Shown one piece after another: positions 8,289-17,008 of a stretch of DNA of 52,105 bases. The DNA is from Caballeronia mineralivorans PML1(12). GTDB taxonomy: Bacteria > Pseudomonadota > Gammaproteobacteria > Burkholderiales > Burkholderiaceae. Where the stretch lies: contig NZ_AEJF01000079.1 in assembly GCF_001028175.1 (NCBI RefSeq), forward strand, positions 1 to 52,105. Reading direction: 5' to 3'. The translations under genes were made by a program, and so were the position numbers. Numbering within the stretch: position 1 is the stretch's first letter; every line of letters starts with the position of its first letter. The notes under the pieces are model-generated. The model did not search any database, had not been told where the DNA came from, and saw nothing but the letters and a program-made list of their open reading frames with translations.

Positions 8289-9203
8289 ATGTCAAAGCTC
8301 CCGGATTTCGAAGGGCTCGCGATGTTCGCGAAGGTCGCCGAAGAAGGTTCGTTCGCTGCGGCGGCCACGGCCATGGGCGTCTCGGTCGCCACGGTCTCTC
8401 GGGCCGTTACCCGCCTTGAAGAGCGGCTGGGAGGCCGACTGTTCAACCGTACCTCCCGACGACTTGCACTCACGGACTATGGCCACACACTCGCCGAACG
8501 AGCGGCCAAAATCTATGCCGACGCCGAAGAGGCCGAGGATGTCGCCCGTGAGACCTCAAGCCGACCGCGTGGTCTCGTCAAGCTCGCTGCGCCGCTCACT
8601 TTTGGCGCTCGGTGGGTTGCCCCGCAGCTGCCCGAATTTTTCCGGACCTACCCGGACATTTCCGTGGATCTTCATCTCACGGATGTCCATGCCGATCTGA
8701 TTGGGGAAGGCTTCGATGCCGCCCTGCGCATCGCCATCATGGAAGACTCATCTCTCGTCGCGCGTCACATTGCACACGTGCGCCGGTTTGTCGTGGCATC
8801 CCCTGCCTACCTGGATCGCTATGGTCGTCCGCAGCACCCACAAGATCTAGGCACCCACCAGTGTCTTACCTACACGAACAGGAATAAGCGCGACGTTTGG
8901 CGCTTTACCCACAAAAGTGGCGAGGAATGCGCGGTTACACCAACCGGGGCGTTGCGAGGAACGAGCGTGGAAGCTTTGCTGCCCACGGTCCTCGCGGGAC
9001 TTGCCATCACTGAACTTCCTGAATTTGTTGCGACGCAGTACTTTTCCGACAATCGGCTTGAACCGATTTTGACTGACTGGCGCTTGCCCGAAGGCGGCCT
9101 TTATTTCGTCACACCCACTGCCCGCGCACGACCAGCAAAGGTTAGCGCCCTGGCCGACTTCTTCATCACCAAGCTGACCACGGCAGATTGGAGCGCAAAG
9201 TGA
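8289..9203 (+). CDS. LysR-family transcriptional regulator
   Basis: A 304-residue LysR protein. The HTH lies at about residues 7-65: FAKVAEEGSFAAAATAMGVS, then TVSRAVTRLEERLGGRLFNR and the wing TSRRLALTDYG. The effector-binding domain follows, with LVKLAAPLTFGARWVAPQLP and GFDAALRI. The ATG at 8289 fits the family start (SKLPDFEGL...) and has an AGGA upstream; an earlier ATG at 8262 would add nine residues. It is divergent from the SDR remnant and GST, so those were probably its targets; loss of the SDR may have left it controlling only the GST. Confidence 0.93.
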   Translation: MSKLPDFEGLAMFAKVAEEGSFAAAATAMGVSVATVSRAVTRLEERLGGRLFNRTSRRLALTDYGHTLAERAAKIYADAEEAEDVARETSSRPRGLVKLAAPLTFGARWVAPQLPEFFRTYPDISVDLHLTDVHADLIGEGFDAALRIAIMEDSSLVARHIAHVRRFVVASPAYLDRYGRPQHPQDLGTHQCLTYTNRNKRDVWRFTHKSGEECAVTPTGALRGTSVEALLPTVLAGLAITELPEFVATQYFSDNRLEPILTDWRLPEGGLYFVTPTARARPAKVSALADFFITKLTTADWSAK

Positions 9204-9302
9204 TGGCGTCCGCAGGGTACATCTCGAAATAGTGCAGGCTAGCAGAGCAGATAGCGTCGCAAGAACACGCTTAACCATCTGCATCATGGACGAAACGCAC
9301 GA

Positions 9303-11234
9303 TCAGGGCGTCCAGCGATAAACGGTGATGCTGGAGCCCTTGACGTTGTTCTTCGTGACCACGTACTCGCCGGTTGATCGAAGGTATGCCCTGATGCCGT
9401 ACATCGAATCGATGGCGCTGCTGGCGTCCACGGTACCTTTACTGGTGTTGACCAGCGTGGCGTCGAGGTTGCCTGTAGCGAGATTGAAGGCGTCGATGTT
9501 CGGCAAAGCTTGCCCGGTGCCGAACCAGTAGCCAACGAATAGATAGCTGCCGGCCGCGTCAATCGACTTGGCGTTGGCGTGGGTGAGGTTGATCACCGGA
9601 TTGGGTGCCGTGGTGTTGCCCGCGCTCCAGCCGTGATACACCTCGATCCGCGTGCCTATCGACGTCCAGTCCGTACTCTCGACAATGCCCTGTCCGAGAA
9701 TCATGGTGTCGCTGTCCGCGAGGTAGACGACGCGCGTCAACGGCTTGATGCTCTCGGGAATGCGGATGGGGATACCGGGTCCCCATGTTGGCTTGCCGCT
9801 GGCGTCGAAGCCGGTCAGCGGGTAGTGGTAGATGTAACCGGTCTTGTCCAGGCCGGCCCACACGCCCCCCTTGCTGTCGATGCAGAATCCGTCCCTGACC
9901 GATGCGGTCGTCTTGAACGCCGTACCGGGAAGCGTGGCGTCCGGTATGGCGATGTAGCCATTCGCAGCATTGAAGTGGAAGAAGTAGTAGGTATCGGGAT
10001 TCTGGCCGGACGCCACGAGGATCCGGTTGGCGCCGACGGCGGCGAGTTGACCGAAGTGCTCATCCCGTGAGCGATCGTTGATGTTGATGCGTGGATCGGA
10101 TGGATAGTCGATCGGATCGACAGTGTTCGCGACGAAGGTTCCCCCCGCGGTGCCGGTGTAGATGTTGGTGCCTCCATAGAAGTAGGCGCCGTTGGTACCC
10201 GGGTCCGGAGCGGCGATCCCCTCAAAGTTGAGAGACTGAAGCTTCCATTGCAGGTGACCAGAACTGTTGTAGGAGTGAATGTCGGTGCCGCCGTCGCGGC
10301 CGAGGTCCCAGCTTCCGCCCCACGGGTTGTTAAGCACATAGAGGTTGCCTGCGGTGTCCTTGCCGATGCCAGCGACGCGAGTAAAGCGCTTGTCGCCAAC
10401 CTGGCCTTTGATTCCCGTCGTGGTGTCTAGATAACCGCCCTGAATGCCGAATGTACCGGCCAGCGTCGGCGTGCCCGAGAGCTTGTAGCGCTTGATGTTC
10501 ATGTCAGGGCCTTCGTCCCCGGCCATGAGCTGCCCCAACGACGCATCGAAATAGAGCGCCGATGGCTGCGACCCGCTGGGCATCCGGATGGTGTTCAACA
10601 GGGCGCCGGTTGGACTGAACCCGACGATCGAGCCCTCACTCTTCTGTGCGACCCAGACGTTGCCTGCTCCATCCAGTGCGAGAGCGCCCGGGCCCGAGAC
10701 GTTGATGTCCCGCTTCCAGACACCGTCGGTAGTGAAGATCCGGACGCGATTGCCATAGAAGTCGCTCGCGTAGAGGAGCAAGCCCGCCGTGGCGAGTCCG
10801 GTGATGACGTCGACCCGAGGCTGGTTGTTCAACGCACTGACCTGAATCAAAAGATCGCGAATCCTGGTGGTGCGGTTGTATCGTCCCACCGCACCGCTTC
10901 CGTACGACCCACTGGGCTGCAGTGCCACGAAGATCGACGTCGCGTTGCCCGTGATCGCGCTGCCCTGAAACTCGCCGTGCGTGCCGATCGAGCCGAGGCT
11001 CTTGCCGGCCTGGTAGATAGCGACGCCACCCTCGTACTCGTCCCACATGGAGGCCGTATAGATGACGCCGTCGGGCGCGACCCACATGGAACGCGCGGTG
11101 TTACCCACGTGGGCGGCGAGGGTGCCATAGGTGTTCGCCAGCCACTCGGTGGTGTTTTGCGCCTGACAGGCCGGCGCAATCGTGGCGATCGCCGCGGCGA
11201 GGAGCGCAGCATGAATTCGTTTTTTTTCGACCAT
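9303..11234 (-). CDS. Large secreted beta-propeller-like protein, unknown function
   Basis: A 643-residue exported protein. The ATG at 11234 is chosen because GGAG lies upstream and it begins a normal signal peptide (VEKKRIHAALLAAAIATIAPACQAQ); a start ten codons earlier is possible. The Cys just before the cleavage region could instead suggest a lipoprotein, but no good lipobox is seen. The mature part has repeated blade-like strands with Gly/Asn/Asp turns (WVAPDGVIYTAS, LALDGAGNVWVAQ, GIGKDTAGNLYVLN, CIDSKGGVWAGLD), like NHL or Vgb-type propellers. No known catalytic motif. The immediately upstream sequence on this strand is a degraded gene. Function unknown. Confidence 0.8.
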   Translation of the reverse strand: MVEKKRIHAALLAAAIATIAPACQAQNTTEWLANTYGTLAAHVGNTARSMWVAPDGVIYTASMWDEYEGGVAIYQAGKSLGSIGTHGEFQGSAITGNATSIFVALQPSGSYGSGAVGRYNRTTRIRDLLIQVSALNNQPRVDVITGLATAGLLLYASDFYGNRVRIFTTDGVWKRDINVSGPGALALDGAGNVWVAQKSEGSIVGFSPTGALLNTIRMPSGSQPSALYFDASLGQLMAGDEGPDMNIKRYKLSGTPTLAGTFGIQGGYLDTTTGIKGQVGDKRFTRVAGIGKDTAGNLYVLNNPWGGSWDLGRDGGTDIHSYNSSGHLQWKLQSLNFEGIAAPDPGTNGAYFYGGTNIYTGTAGGTFVANTVDPIDYPSDPRININDRSRDEHFGQLAAVGANRILVASGQNPDTYYFFHFNAANGYIAIPDATLPGTAFKTTASVRDGFCIDSKGGVWAGLDKTGYIYHYPLTGFDASGKPTWGPGIPIRIPESIKPLTRVVYLADSDTMILGQGIVESTDWTSIGTRIEVYHGWSAGNTTAPNPVINLTHANAKSIDAAGSYLFVGYWFGTGQALPNIDAFNLATGNLDATLVNTSKGTVDASSAIDSMYGIRAYLRSTGEYVVTKNNVKGSSITVYRWTP

Positions 11235-11260
11235 GACTGATGCTCTCCGGATTGTAGCGA

Positions 11261-11695
11261 TCATTCACGTGAATGGTCGGCCAGCCAGATTTCTTGAAAT
11301 CCGTGATCGGTAAAATCTTTCCCGAGACCATCTAGCGCAGTCTGTATTACATCCAGCGTACCGTCGACAAGTGGCAGGACGAAAATGACTTCTTTAACAC
11401 GAGACGAATAGCGGGCAACTCGCGCCTCCTCATTTTTAGATCAAATTGCGGATGTACTCAAGAGCTTCGTGCAGTTCAATGTGTTCCTTACGGTCAAGTA
11501 CCTTTTCCCAGAATACATCGCTTGGGTCACGAGAAATTTTGTCAGTTCGACACCAACCTCATTGCCAGTGAGACGCTCGCAAATAAAATCAGGGTTCTCG
11601 CAAGATGACACGACCGTAAGCGGCTCGCTCGCTACAAATTGATAAGCTTCCCAGAAATGGATCAAGTTCAATTCGTTCAACTTCGTTCTTGCCAA
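11261..11695 (-). pseudogene. Twice-frameshifted gene of unknown nuclease-like family
   Basis: The first segment, from a TTG at 11695, reads ...NLIHFWEAYQF..., then CENPDFICERLTGNEVGVELTK, and breaks at an A-run (T-run on the plus strand at 11537-11540). Adding one base there gives a continuation ISRDPSDVFWEKVLDRKEHI, then HEALEYIRNLI. That frame stops near 11438; another shift gives NEEARVARYSSRVKEVIFV and ends DHGFQEIWLADHSRE at a TGA (11261-11263). The three pieces in order make a coherent acidic/aromatic protein of about 140 residues. The PDF...GVELT pattern resembles PD-(D/E)xK-like hypothetical proteins, but I cannot name the family. It is a pseudogene or carries sequencing errors in homopolymers. 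Confidence 0.6.
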
Positions 11696-11710
11696 GAAAG
11701 AGCAATGCTC

Positions 11711-11998
11711 TCAACAATAACTGTTCGGTCTTCGACCCTTACCATACGGACTCAGAACACAAACGATGTATACGGACGAAGCAGCGAATCGTCCGGCAAC
11801 ATAATCCGAGCACGTCTTGCTGCTGGAGATGAAGCGATCCGCCACATTGACGACGCCACCGTGCATCCCGGCCTTGTACCCCAGCTGCCGCAGGAACTCG
11901 AAGAAGCTTATGTCGGCAACCTGATCAGGTGTTTTTGTCTCCGTTGGCGCCGTGTGGGATTCGCTACATACCGCCACGTGCTGCCGTCCTTCGCGCAT
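11711..11998 (-). CDS. Possible small ORF or gene fragment, unknown
   Basis: A 95-codon frame just upstream of the frameshifted gene on the same strand. The central part (ISFFEFLRQLGYKAGMHGG, then VVNVADRFISS) looks protein-like, while both ends look like random translation. No ribosome site is convincing. It may be a fragment of a larger lost gene paired with the remnant downstream. I do not recognise it. Confidence 0.3.
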   Translation of the reverse strand: MREGRQHVAVCSESHTAPTETKTPDQVADISFFEFLRQLGYKAGMHGGVVNVADRFISSSKTCSDYVAGRFAASSVYIVCVLSPYGKGRRPNSYC

Positions 11999-12973
11999 TG
12001 GGCGTAAGAGGTCCAGCGGGTCGAGCGCTCAAACCCGAGCTATCGTTTAACCCACTATCGAGCAAAGGTAAGTCGTCGCAATTTTGCATTGTCATTAATC
12101 TGCCTCACTGTTTAATAAGTTGAAAAAAGCACTCCATAGACTAGACTGGTCAATAACTTCTATCTGTACACATTTCTAATTTCCAACACGGGAAGCGGAT
12201 AATGGGCGATCTCGTCATTGACCACGCTGATCCATGGTGGATCAGCTCTAATGTCCAGGTTGTGCCGGCCAGCAATCCGAACTAGCCATGTGCGCTTTCT
12301 GATGCAAGCCAGCGCAATCTATCCCGATACAGATGCGAGAACGGCATATATACCGGATTTTATTATTTACAAAAAACTCGACTTTCTATCGCCCTTCGCC
12401 TAGATCGAGACGCAAGGTGTACCCCGTTGTGCCTCACATAAATCGAAGTCGTGCCGACGTCCATGTCGATGTTGGTGCATATGCCCCTGACTGTCCGGTA
12501 GTGAGTTGTCGGAAGTTCAGCTAGCTTTAGCAGGCATCTGGCGCCTGCCTGCCCTTGGTCTCTCTTTGCTTGTGAGAGCCCGCTTTGGTTGAAACGGCAA
12601 TAGGCCATGCTCCAGGATGGTTAAGATCGCTTTGCGTGGTCATCCAGCAATGTATGCCGCAATGCTCTCTGTCCAAGATTCATATGGAGTCCGAAATGGC
12701 ACTGCAAATCCGCAGAACGCACTTGGAGCTGAACAAACGCTTGCCGACCCTCGGCTTCACCGACACCCAATAGTCTTTCAGCTAAATGGAGCCGTGAACA
12801 TGATTACACGCCCACTCTTGGCTTCTCGCCGTTGCTTGCCCAAGGTCGTAGGTGGGACCGTGAGGACTGCCTCCCTCTTATTGGCCGCATCTTTGTCAAA
12901 AAGCATTCGGCGCGCTTACGGCCAGGTGGCCGGTCGCGATCCAGGTTATGTCCCAGGAAAGGGGATTAGCAGT
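11999..12973. other. Gene-poor stretch of lower GC
   Basis: Nearly 1 kb with AT-richer composition than its neighbours and no frame I can support. An open frame runs from about 12617 into the HAF-repeat gene but lacks family features before its signal peptide, so it is treated as leader sequence. Together with the adjacent remnants this looks like decayed accessory DNA. Confidence 0.45.
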
Positions 12974-13978
12974 GTGCACTATGTCCGCCGCGCCCTGATT
13001 GCTTTCACCCTGCTCGCGGTCGCCGCATTCCAGCCTGCCGCAGGCCAAAGTTTCATCATCAAGGATCTCGGCGCGCTCCCCGGTAGCTTTAACTACAGCA
13101 ACGCTCTCGGGATCAACGAGCGCGGCCAGGTGGTCGGTTACTCACTCACTGCGAGCGGGAACACGCACGCTACCCTGTTTGAAAACGGGGTGGTGACCGA
13201 CCTGGGCACGCTCCCCGGTGGCAACTACAGCGGAGCTCCCGCGGTCAACAATCGCGGCCAGGTGGTCGGTTACTCGACCACCGCGCGCGGGAACACGCAC
13301 GCCTTTCTGTTCAAACACGGGGTGATGACCGACCTGGGTACGCTCCCCGGTGGCAACTTCAGCGTAGCTGCCGGGATCAACGAGCGCGGCCAGGTGGTCG
13401 GTTACTCGTCCAACCTGCGCGGGTACGTGCACGCTTCTCTGTTTGAAAACGGGGTGGTGACCGACCTGGGCACGCTCCCCGGTGGCGACGAGAGCGAAGC
13501 TTTTGGGATCAACAATCGCGGCCAGGTGGTTGGTTACTCGACCACCGCAAGCGGGTACGCGCACGCCTTTCTGTTTGAAAACGGGGTGATGACCGACCTG
13601 GGCACGCTTTCCGGTGGCGGCCTCAGCCATGCTCAGGCGATCAACAATCGCGGCCAGGTGGTCGGCGTGTCGTCTACCGCAAGCGGGTACGTGCACGCCT
13701 TTCTGTTTGAAAACGGGGTGATGACTGACCTGGGCACGCTCCCCGGTCGCAACTACAGTAACGCTTTTGGGATCAACAATCGCGGCCAGGTGGTCGGCGA
13801 GTCGGATACCGGAACCAACCCGTACTCCCCGCACGCCTTTCTGTTTGAACACGGGGTGATGACCGACCTAGGCACGCTCCCCGGGGACAACTTCAGCGAA
13901 GCTGTCGGGATCACCGAGAGCGGCCAGATCGCGGGTAACTCCACGTCGCACGCTATCCTTTGGACACGAGAAAGATGA
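12974..13978 (+). CDS. Secreted HAF-repeat protein
   Basis: A protein of about 334 residues made of a signal peptide (RRALIAFTLLAVAAF, cleaved near AAGQ) followed by FIIKDLGALPGS and then six full HAF repeats and a partial seventh, each about 44 residues: INxRGQVVGYSxTASG, HAFLFENGVMTDLGTLPGG. The HAFLFE core gives the family its name. The GTG at 12974 is chosen for the signal peptide and the AGGAAAGGGG upstream; an ATG at 12800 would add 58 residues without known features. Its role is unknown; such repeats usually form extracellular or periplasmic propeller-like proteins. The repeats are near-identical at the DNA level, so copy number may vary. Confidence 0.85.
   Translation: MHYVRRALIAFTLLAVAAFQPAAGQSFIIKDLGALPGSFNYSNALGINERGQVVGYSLTASGNTHATLFENGVVTDLGTLPGGNYSGAPAVNNRGQVVGYSTTARGNTHAFLFKHGVMTDLGTLPGGNFSVAAGINERGQVVGYSSNLRGYVHASLFENGVVTDLGTLPGGDESEAFGINNRGQVVGYSTTASGYAHAFLFENGVMTDLGTLSGGGLSHAQAINNRGQVVGVSSTASGYVHAFLFENGVMTDLGTLPGRNYSNAFGINNRGQVVGESDTGTNPYSPHAFLFEHGVMTDLGTLPGDNFSEAVGITESGQIAGNSTSHAILWTRER
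13109..13975 (+). repeat. Tandem 132-bp HAF-coding repeats
   Basis: Six units and a partial seventh. Units begin at 13109 and recur every 132 bp to 13769; the sixth is 138 bp because of two extra residues (NPYSP region). The CGCGGCCAGGTGGTCGG core is nearly invariant. In-frame gain or loss of units by recombination is expected. Confidence 0.95.
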
Positions 13979-14359
13979 CTGCCGATCTCTAGTGGTTCAC
14001 AAAAATTGTTGAAACTGCGGGACCAGCATAGCGCGTGGTCTCGCGGCCCTTTTCGTCCTGACGTGCCGTGTACGGTGCGGTTACTGGCCGCCACTTACTT
14101 TCCGCGCCCGGGCGGCTTGCTTTGGCCGACGACGTGGCAGCTGCCGTGGAAGTGCGACGGTCCGTTTTCCGGGGCGAAGCCACTGTTCGCATGTCCACGC
14201 GGACGTTCGTGCCAGCGACCGTAGTGGCTGGGCCCGGTCCGATGCCAAACAGCCGAAGACCCATCGCGGACAATTGACTGTCTCGTTAGCGGACGCTTGG
14301 CGGGCACATGTCAACCCTACAAAGTGGACTCTGCTTGTAGCTGAAAGGGAAACTTTCGC
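13979..14359. other. Intergenic region with GGCCG-rich degenerate elements
   Basis: About 380 bp between the convergent HAF-repeat gene and a small membrane protein gene. No supported gene. Several TGGCCG-type words (for example near 14090 and 14130) recall the dispersed repeat described at 14853 and 19627. Confidence 0.45.
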
Positions 14360-14731
14360 CTACGGCTCGCCTCGGTCGACCTTCCAAACATAGACTTTGC
14401 CGCTCAAACCAATCGTGTAGTCGACTTTCACCGGCTGGCCCGGTTCAGCATGAAATGGTGCAGGATATTCGACCTCCTGCCCCTGAACCCGGAAGACGAA
14501 TTCCTCCACCGCGCGGAATCCCTGCTTCGGTCCAGGCCGATACATGTCAATGCGCTCAATGGTGGAATAAGCGTGATGCATCGAACGATCCGCAAATTCT
14601 GTCTCGAAGTGATGAGCCATATAAAGATAGCCAGCAATGCCAAGCGCAATCAAGCCAATGACGATTGCAAACGGCACGCCCCACTCGCGCAGATAGATAC
14701 GCGCATCGATTAAAAAATGTCTTCCTTTCAT
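14360..14731 (-). CDS. Small membrane-anchored protein, unknown function
   Basis: A 123-residue protein with a short basic N terminus, one strong transmembrane helix (PFAIVIGLIALGIAGYLYMA, residues about 20-39) and a soluble C-terminal domain of about 80 residues rich in beta strands (FRAVEEFVFRVQGQEVEYPA, then VKVDYTIGLSGKVYVWKVD). The domain resembles the DUF3592-like class of single-TM proteins, though I cannot confirm this. The start lacks a strong ribosome site. Neighbours give no functional clue. Confidence 0.7.
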   Translation of the reverse strand: MKGRHFLIDARIYLREWGVPFAIVIGLIALGIAGYLYMAHHFETEFADRSMHHAYSTIERIDMYRPGPKQGFRAVEEFVFRVQGQEVEYPAPFHAEPGQPVKVDYTIGLSGKVYVWKVDRGEP

Positions 14732-14852
14732 TCTTTTGGTCAGCGCCCCGAACTTAATACTTGATCTACCCGCCCCCCATCGCGTGCAGCTATGCGGAAG
14801 ATCTAAAGTGGATGCCTTGCTGATTGTCGACGATTCGAGCGTACCTGTCCAA

Positions 14853-14889
14853 AGGCCGTTCCTGGCCGGACCCGGAAATACGAGGTCAG
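14853..14889. repeat. Dispersed intergenic repeat, copy A
   Basis: AGGCCGTTCCTGGCCGGACC followed by CGGAAATACGAGGTCAG. It matches copy B at 19627-19664 at nearly every position apart from scattered substitutions and a one-base length difference. It lies in a gap without genes. Confidence 0.65.
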
Positions 14890-15027
14890 CGCTGCCAAGC
14901 GCGGCTGCCAGCCTAGGCCGAGAGCGAAATCAGAGAGCCAGCTTTCACTAACTGCGGCACTGGACAACACCTCGGCTGTCTGAACTCTCGACGATGGTCA
15001 AATGTGGCGTATGAATCAGCGCTCGAT

Positions 15028-15360
15028 TCAGCGTTCGTGGTAGATCGCAAGCCAGACGGTTTGCTCTTTGGCATGCGTCCACGCAACGCGATGCCGGCAA
15101 TGCGGCTCGATCAGCACATAGTCGCCGGGACGCATGTCGTGCAGCGTCGAGTCCTCTTCGAACTCGAGCACGGCCGCGCCCGACAGCAGTACAACCCATT
15201 CGGCGCGCGAGTCGTCGTACCAGAACCCTTCGGGACTCGTGTGTCCCATGGATACGATCCGCTCCACGTTCAGGCGCTGCCCCGTGATGAGCATGTCGAT
15301 GCGCTCTTCGCCGCCGCGCTTCGCTTCGAAGCTGAACAGGTTACCCGATTGAAGTTGCAT
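15028..15360 (-). CDS. Cupin-domain protein (phosphomannose-isomerase-like)
   Basis: A 110-residue single-domain cupin. The first cupin motif is degenerate (SPEGFWYDDSRAEWVVLLSG with E instead of one His), and the second is PGDYVLIEPHCRHRVAW with two His residues. A small metal-binding beta barrel is expected. The ATG is preceded by GAGGT. Close homologues in Burkholderiales are annotated only as cupins; a role in sugar or phenolic metabolism would be a guess. A 22-codon frame ends 21 bp upstream on the same strand. Confidence 0.85.
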   Translation of the reverse strand: MQLQSGNLFSFEAKRGGEERIDMLITGQRLNVERIVSMGHTSPEGFWYDDSRAEWVVLLSGAAVLEFEEDSTLHDMRPGDYVLIEPHCRHRVAWTHAKEQTVWLAIYHER

Positions 15361-15381
15361 GGCTCGACCTCACGTCAACTT

Positions 15382-15450
15382 TCACTTCACACGCGCAAGA
15401 CCGTCGAGCAGCGTCGGGAGCCGCTCGCTGATCGCCGGATGGATACGCAT
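15382..15450 (-). other. Short frame, possible 3' remnant of a gene
   Basis: Twenty-two codons (MRIHPAISERLPTLLDGLAR, then VK and stop) just upstream of the cupin. The codon use and the helical, protein-like sequence suggest the end of a former gene rather than noise, but nothing recognisable precedes it. Confidence 0.25.
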
Positions 15451-15928
15451 TGCAACTGTAGCGCATAAGAATCAGTAAAGGCGACTGGCCGATGTTAGAA
15501 GCAAATGAGCGATCGCCAAAATGCCAAGCGAGTTCAGTTCGCTCGCCTCGCCCGAGGATAATATCGGCGATCTGCATGAGGGTAAGCTGCTTGAACTACA
15601 TCTTGTTGTCCTCTTCTGGCTGGCTGCGCCGCTATTTGTTTGTGTCCGGGATGGAAGAATTATCGGGCAAGTGGCGTCTCGCACCCCGGGGGCCCGTCCG
15701 CCGGCGCTGGGTCCTGCATTCGCCAGAATATGACAATATCGCGTTGGCCTCATCGCGAGTGTCCGCAGGTGGACCTCTGCCTAAAGGGGATCGGAAACAC
15801 GCGACCCTGAGCGGCCTGACTAAATGCTCCGAAGCTGACGTTCAACGTTCGCAGTGAGATGCGCATGGCTTTATGCCTCAACCTTTCGCACACGTGCCTG
15901 GTTGCACGCCGCAACGCACCCGGCTCGA
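15451..15928. other. Intergenic region, no gene seen
   Basis: About 480 bp between two minus-strand genes. Open frames on both strands are short and unlike any family I know. A CCCGGGGGCCCG run is near 15690. Confidence 0.45.
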
Positions 15929-16606
15929 CTACCACACGAATGGGACAAGGCGATGCCGGACCCGTTTCTGGTATGCGGTATAACCGGGTAGGTTCCTGGC
16001 AAGGAAACGTTCTTCGTCAATGAGCCGCCATATCAGACATGGCATCATCGCGGCGATTGGCACAAATCCCCAACACGAGGCTAGCGCTAGCGGTGTGCCG
16101 AGAAGGTACAGGGATGCACTCGCGTACATCGGGTGGCGAACGACTGCATATGGCCCGGTCGAAATAACCTCCTGATTCTCAGCGACCTCGATGATTGCCG
16201 ACGTGAACGGGTTTTCTCGATACACGAGGAAAATGAGATAAAAACCAATCGCAACGAGCGCATCCCCGGCCAGAACACCTTCGAGTGGCATGGTGGACCA
16301 ACCAAAGCGGTGGTCAAACGCTGGCACGACAAGAAGGGCTATGAAGGCGATTGAAGTGCACAGCATGATGAACTTCTGAGCGGGTTGCTTCTCCGCCGTC
16401 GGACCGCCCCTCATCCGACGCTCAAGAAGCGCCGGGTCCTTTCGCATGAGATAGAGCGTAATGAGGACCGACGTGCCTGTGAAGATCGACAAGTACGCCC
16501 ATGCTTCCCAATAATGAACGGTCCCGGCGGGGACGAACAGCAGAAGACCCATCACACCAGCGAGGACGGCAAGTGCGAGCCATGCTCTTGCATTGAGATT
16601 CTTCAT
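15929..16606 (-). CDS. Isoprenylcysteine carboxylmethyltransferase-like membrane protein
   Basis: A 225-residue integral membrane protein with five or so hydrophobic segments (residues about 8-28, 34-53, 80-98, 112-130, 170-195). The catalytic signature of the ICMT/PEMT group is present: STGPYAVVRHPMYASAS for SAM binding, and LIDEERFLARNLPGYTAYQ followed by RVRHRLVPFVW at the C terminus. Bacterial members methylate lipids or other small membrane acceptors; the actual substrate is not known. It stands alone, with gaps of several hundred bp on both sides. Confidence 0.9.
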   Translation of the reverse strand: MKNLNARAWLALAVLAGVMGLLLFVPAGTVHYWEAWAYLSIFTGTSVLITLYLMRKDPALLERRMRGGPTAEKQPAQKFIMLCTSIAFIALLVVPAFDHRFGWSTMPLEGVLAGDALVAIGFYLIFLVYRENPFTSAIIEVAENQEVISTGPYAVVRHPMYASASLYLLGTPLALASCWGFVPIAAMMPCLIWRLIDEERFLARNLPGYTAYQKRVRHRLVPFVW

Positions 16607-17008
16607 AGCACAATTTTCCGGTACTCGGTAGTCGTCGCCATGGCTTCGACAAGCTTCACCTTTTCGTCTTCAATGATGTCAGCGTTCGTACGCCTCCAAA
16701 AAAACTAGATAAGACGTCCTGCCACTATGCGCATGGGAAGGCGGCGCGGAATGGTCGCACCTGTAAGGCTACTGTCGTCGATCGGCGGTACACGACCCGT
16801 GTGGTGCCCTACAAGCATGCACAAAGTCAACGGCAGCTAACGAATGGGCAACGGCCGTTCGACGAGGCACGCGATACGACAAGTCGTCGGCCATCGGCTC
16901 ACGCTTGAGCTTCGGGGCATAATGCTCCTGCAGAAAACCAATATGAATCCAGCGAGGAGGGTCCATGCAATCACGGGCTAACCAAGCGATCCAGAGAGTA
17001 TTTGGGGA
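16607..17008. other. Intergenic region, no gene seen
   Basis: About 400 bp between divergent genes. It should hold both promoters. No supported frame and no clear operator. Confidence 0.45.

Noticed and set aside
11261..11998. Toxin-immunity pair
   Set aside because: Only location suggests it; neither piece has a recognised toxin or immunity motif and at least one is frameshifted.
12617..12973. N-terminal extension of the HAF-repeat protein
   Set aside because: The extra 119 codons have no family features, while a good signal peptide with an upstream ribosome site begins at 12974.
13109..13975. Possible CRISPR-like array
   Set aside because: The repeats are 132 bp, in frame, protein-coding (HAF) and without unique spacers.
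15451..15928. Short plus-strand frame near 15521-15733 as a gene
   Set aside because: No ribosome site, no recognisable motif, and both ends lie in low-complexity GC-rich sequence.
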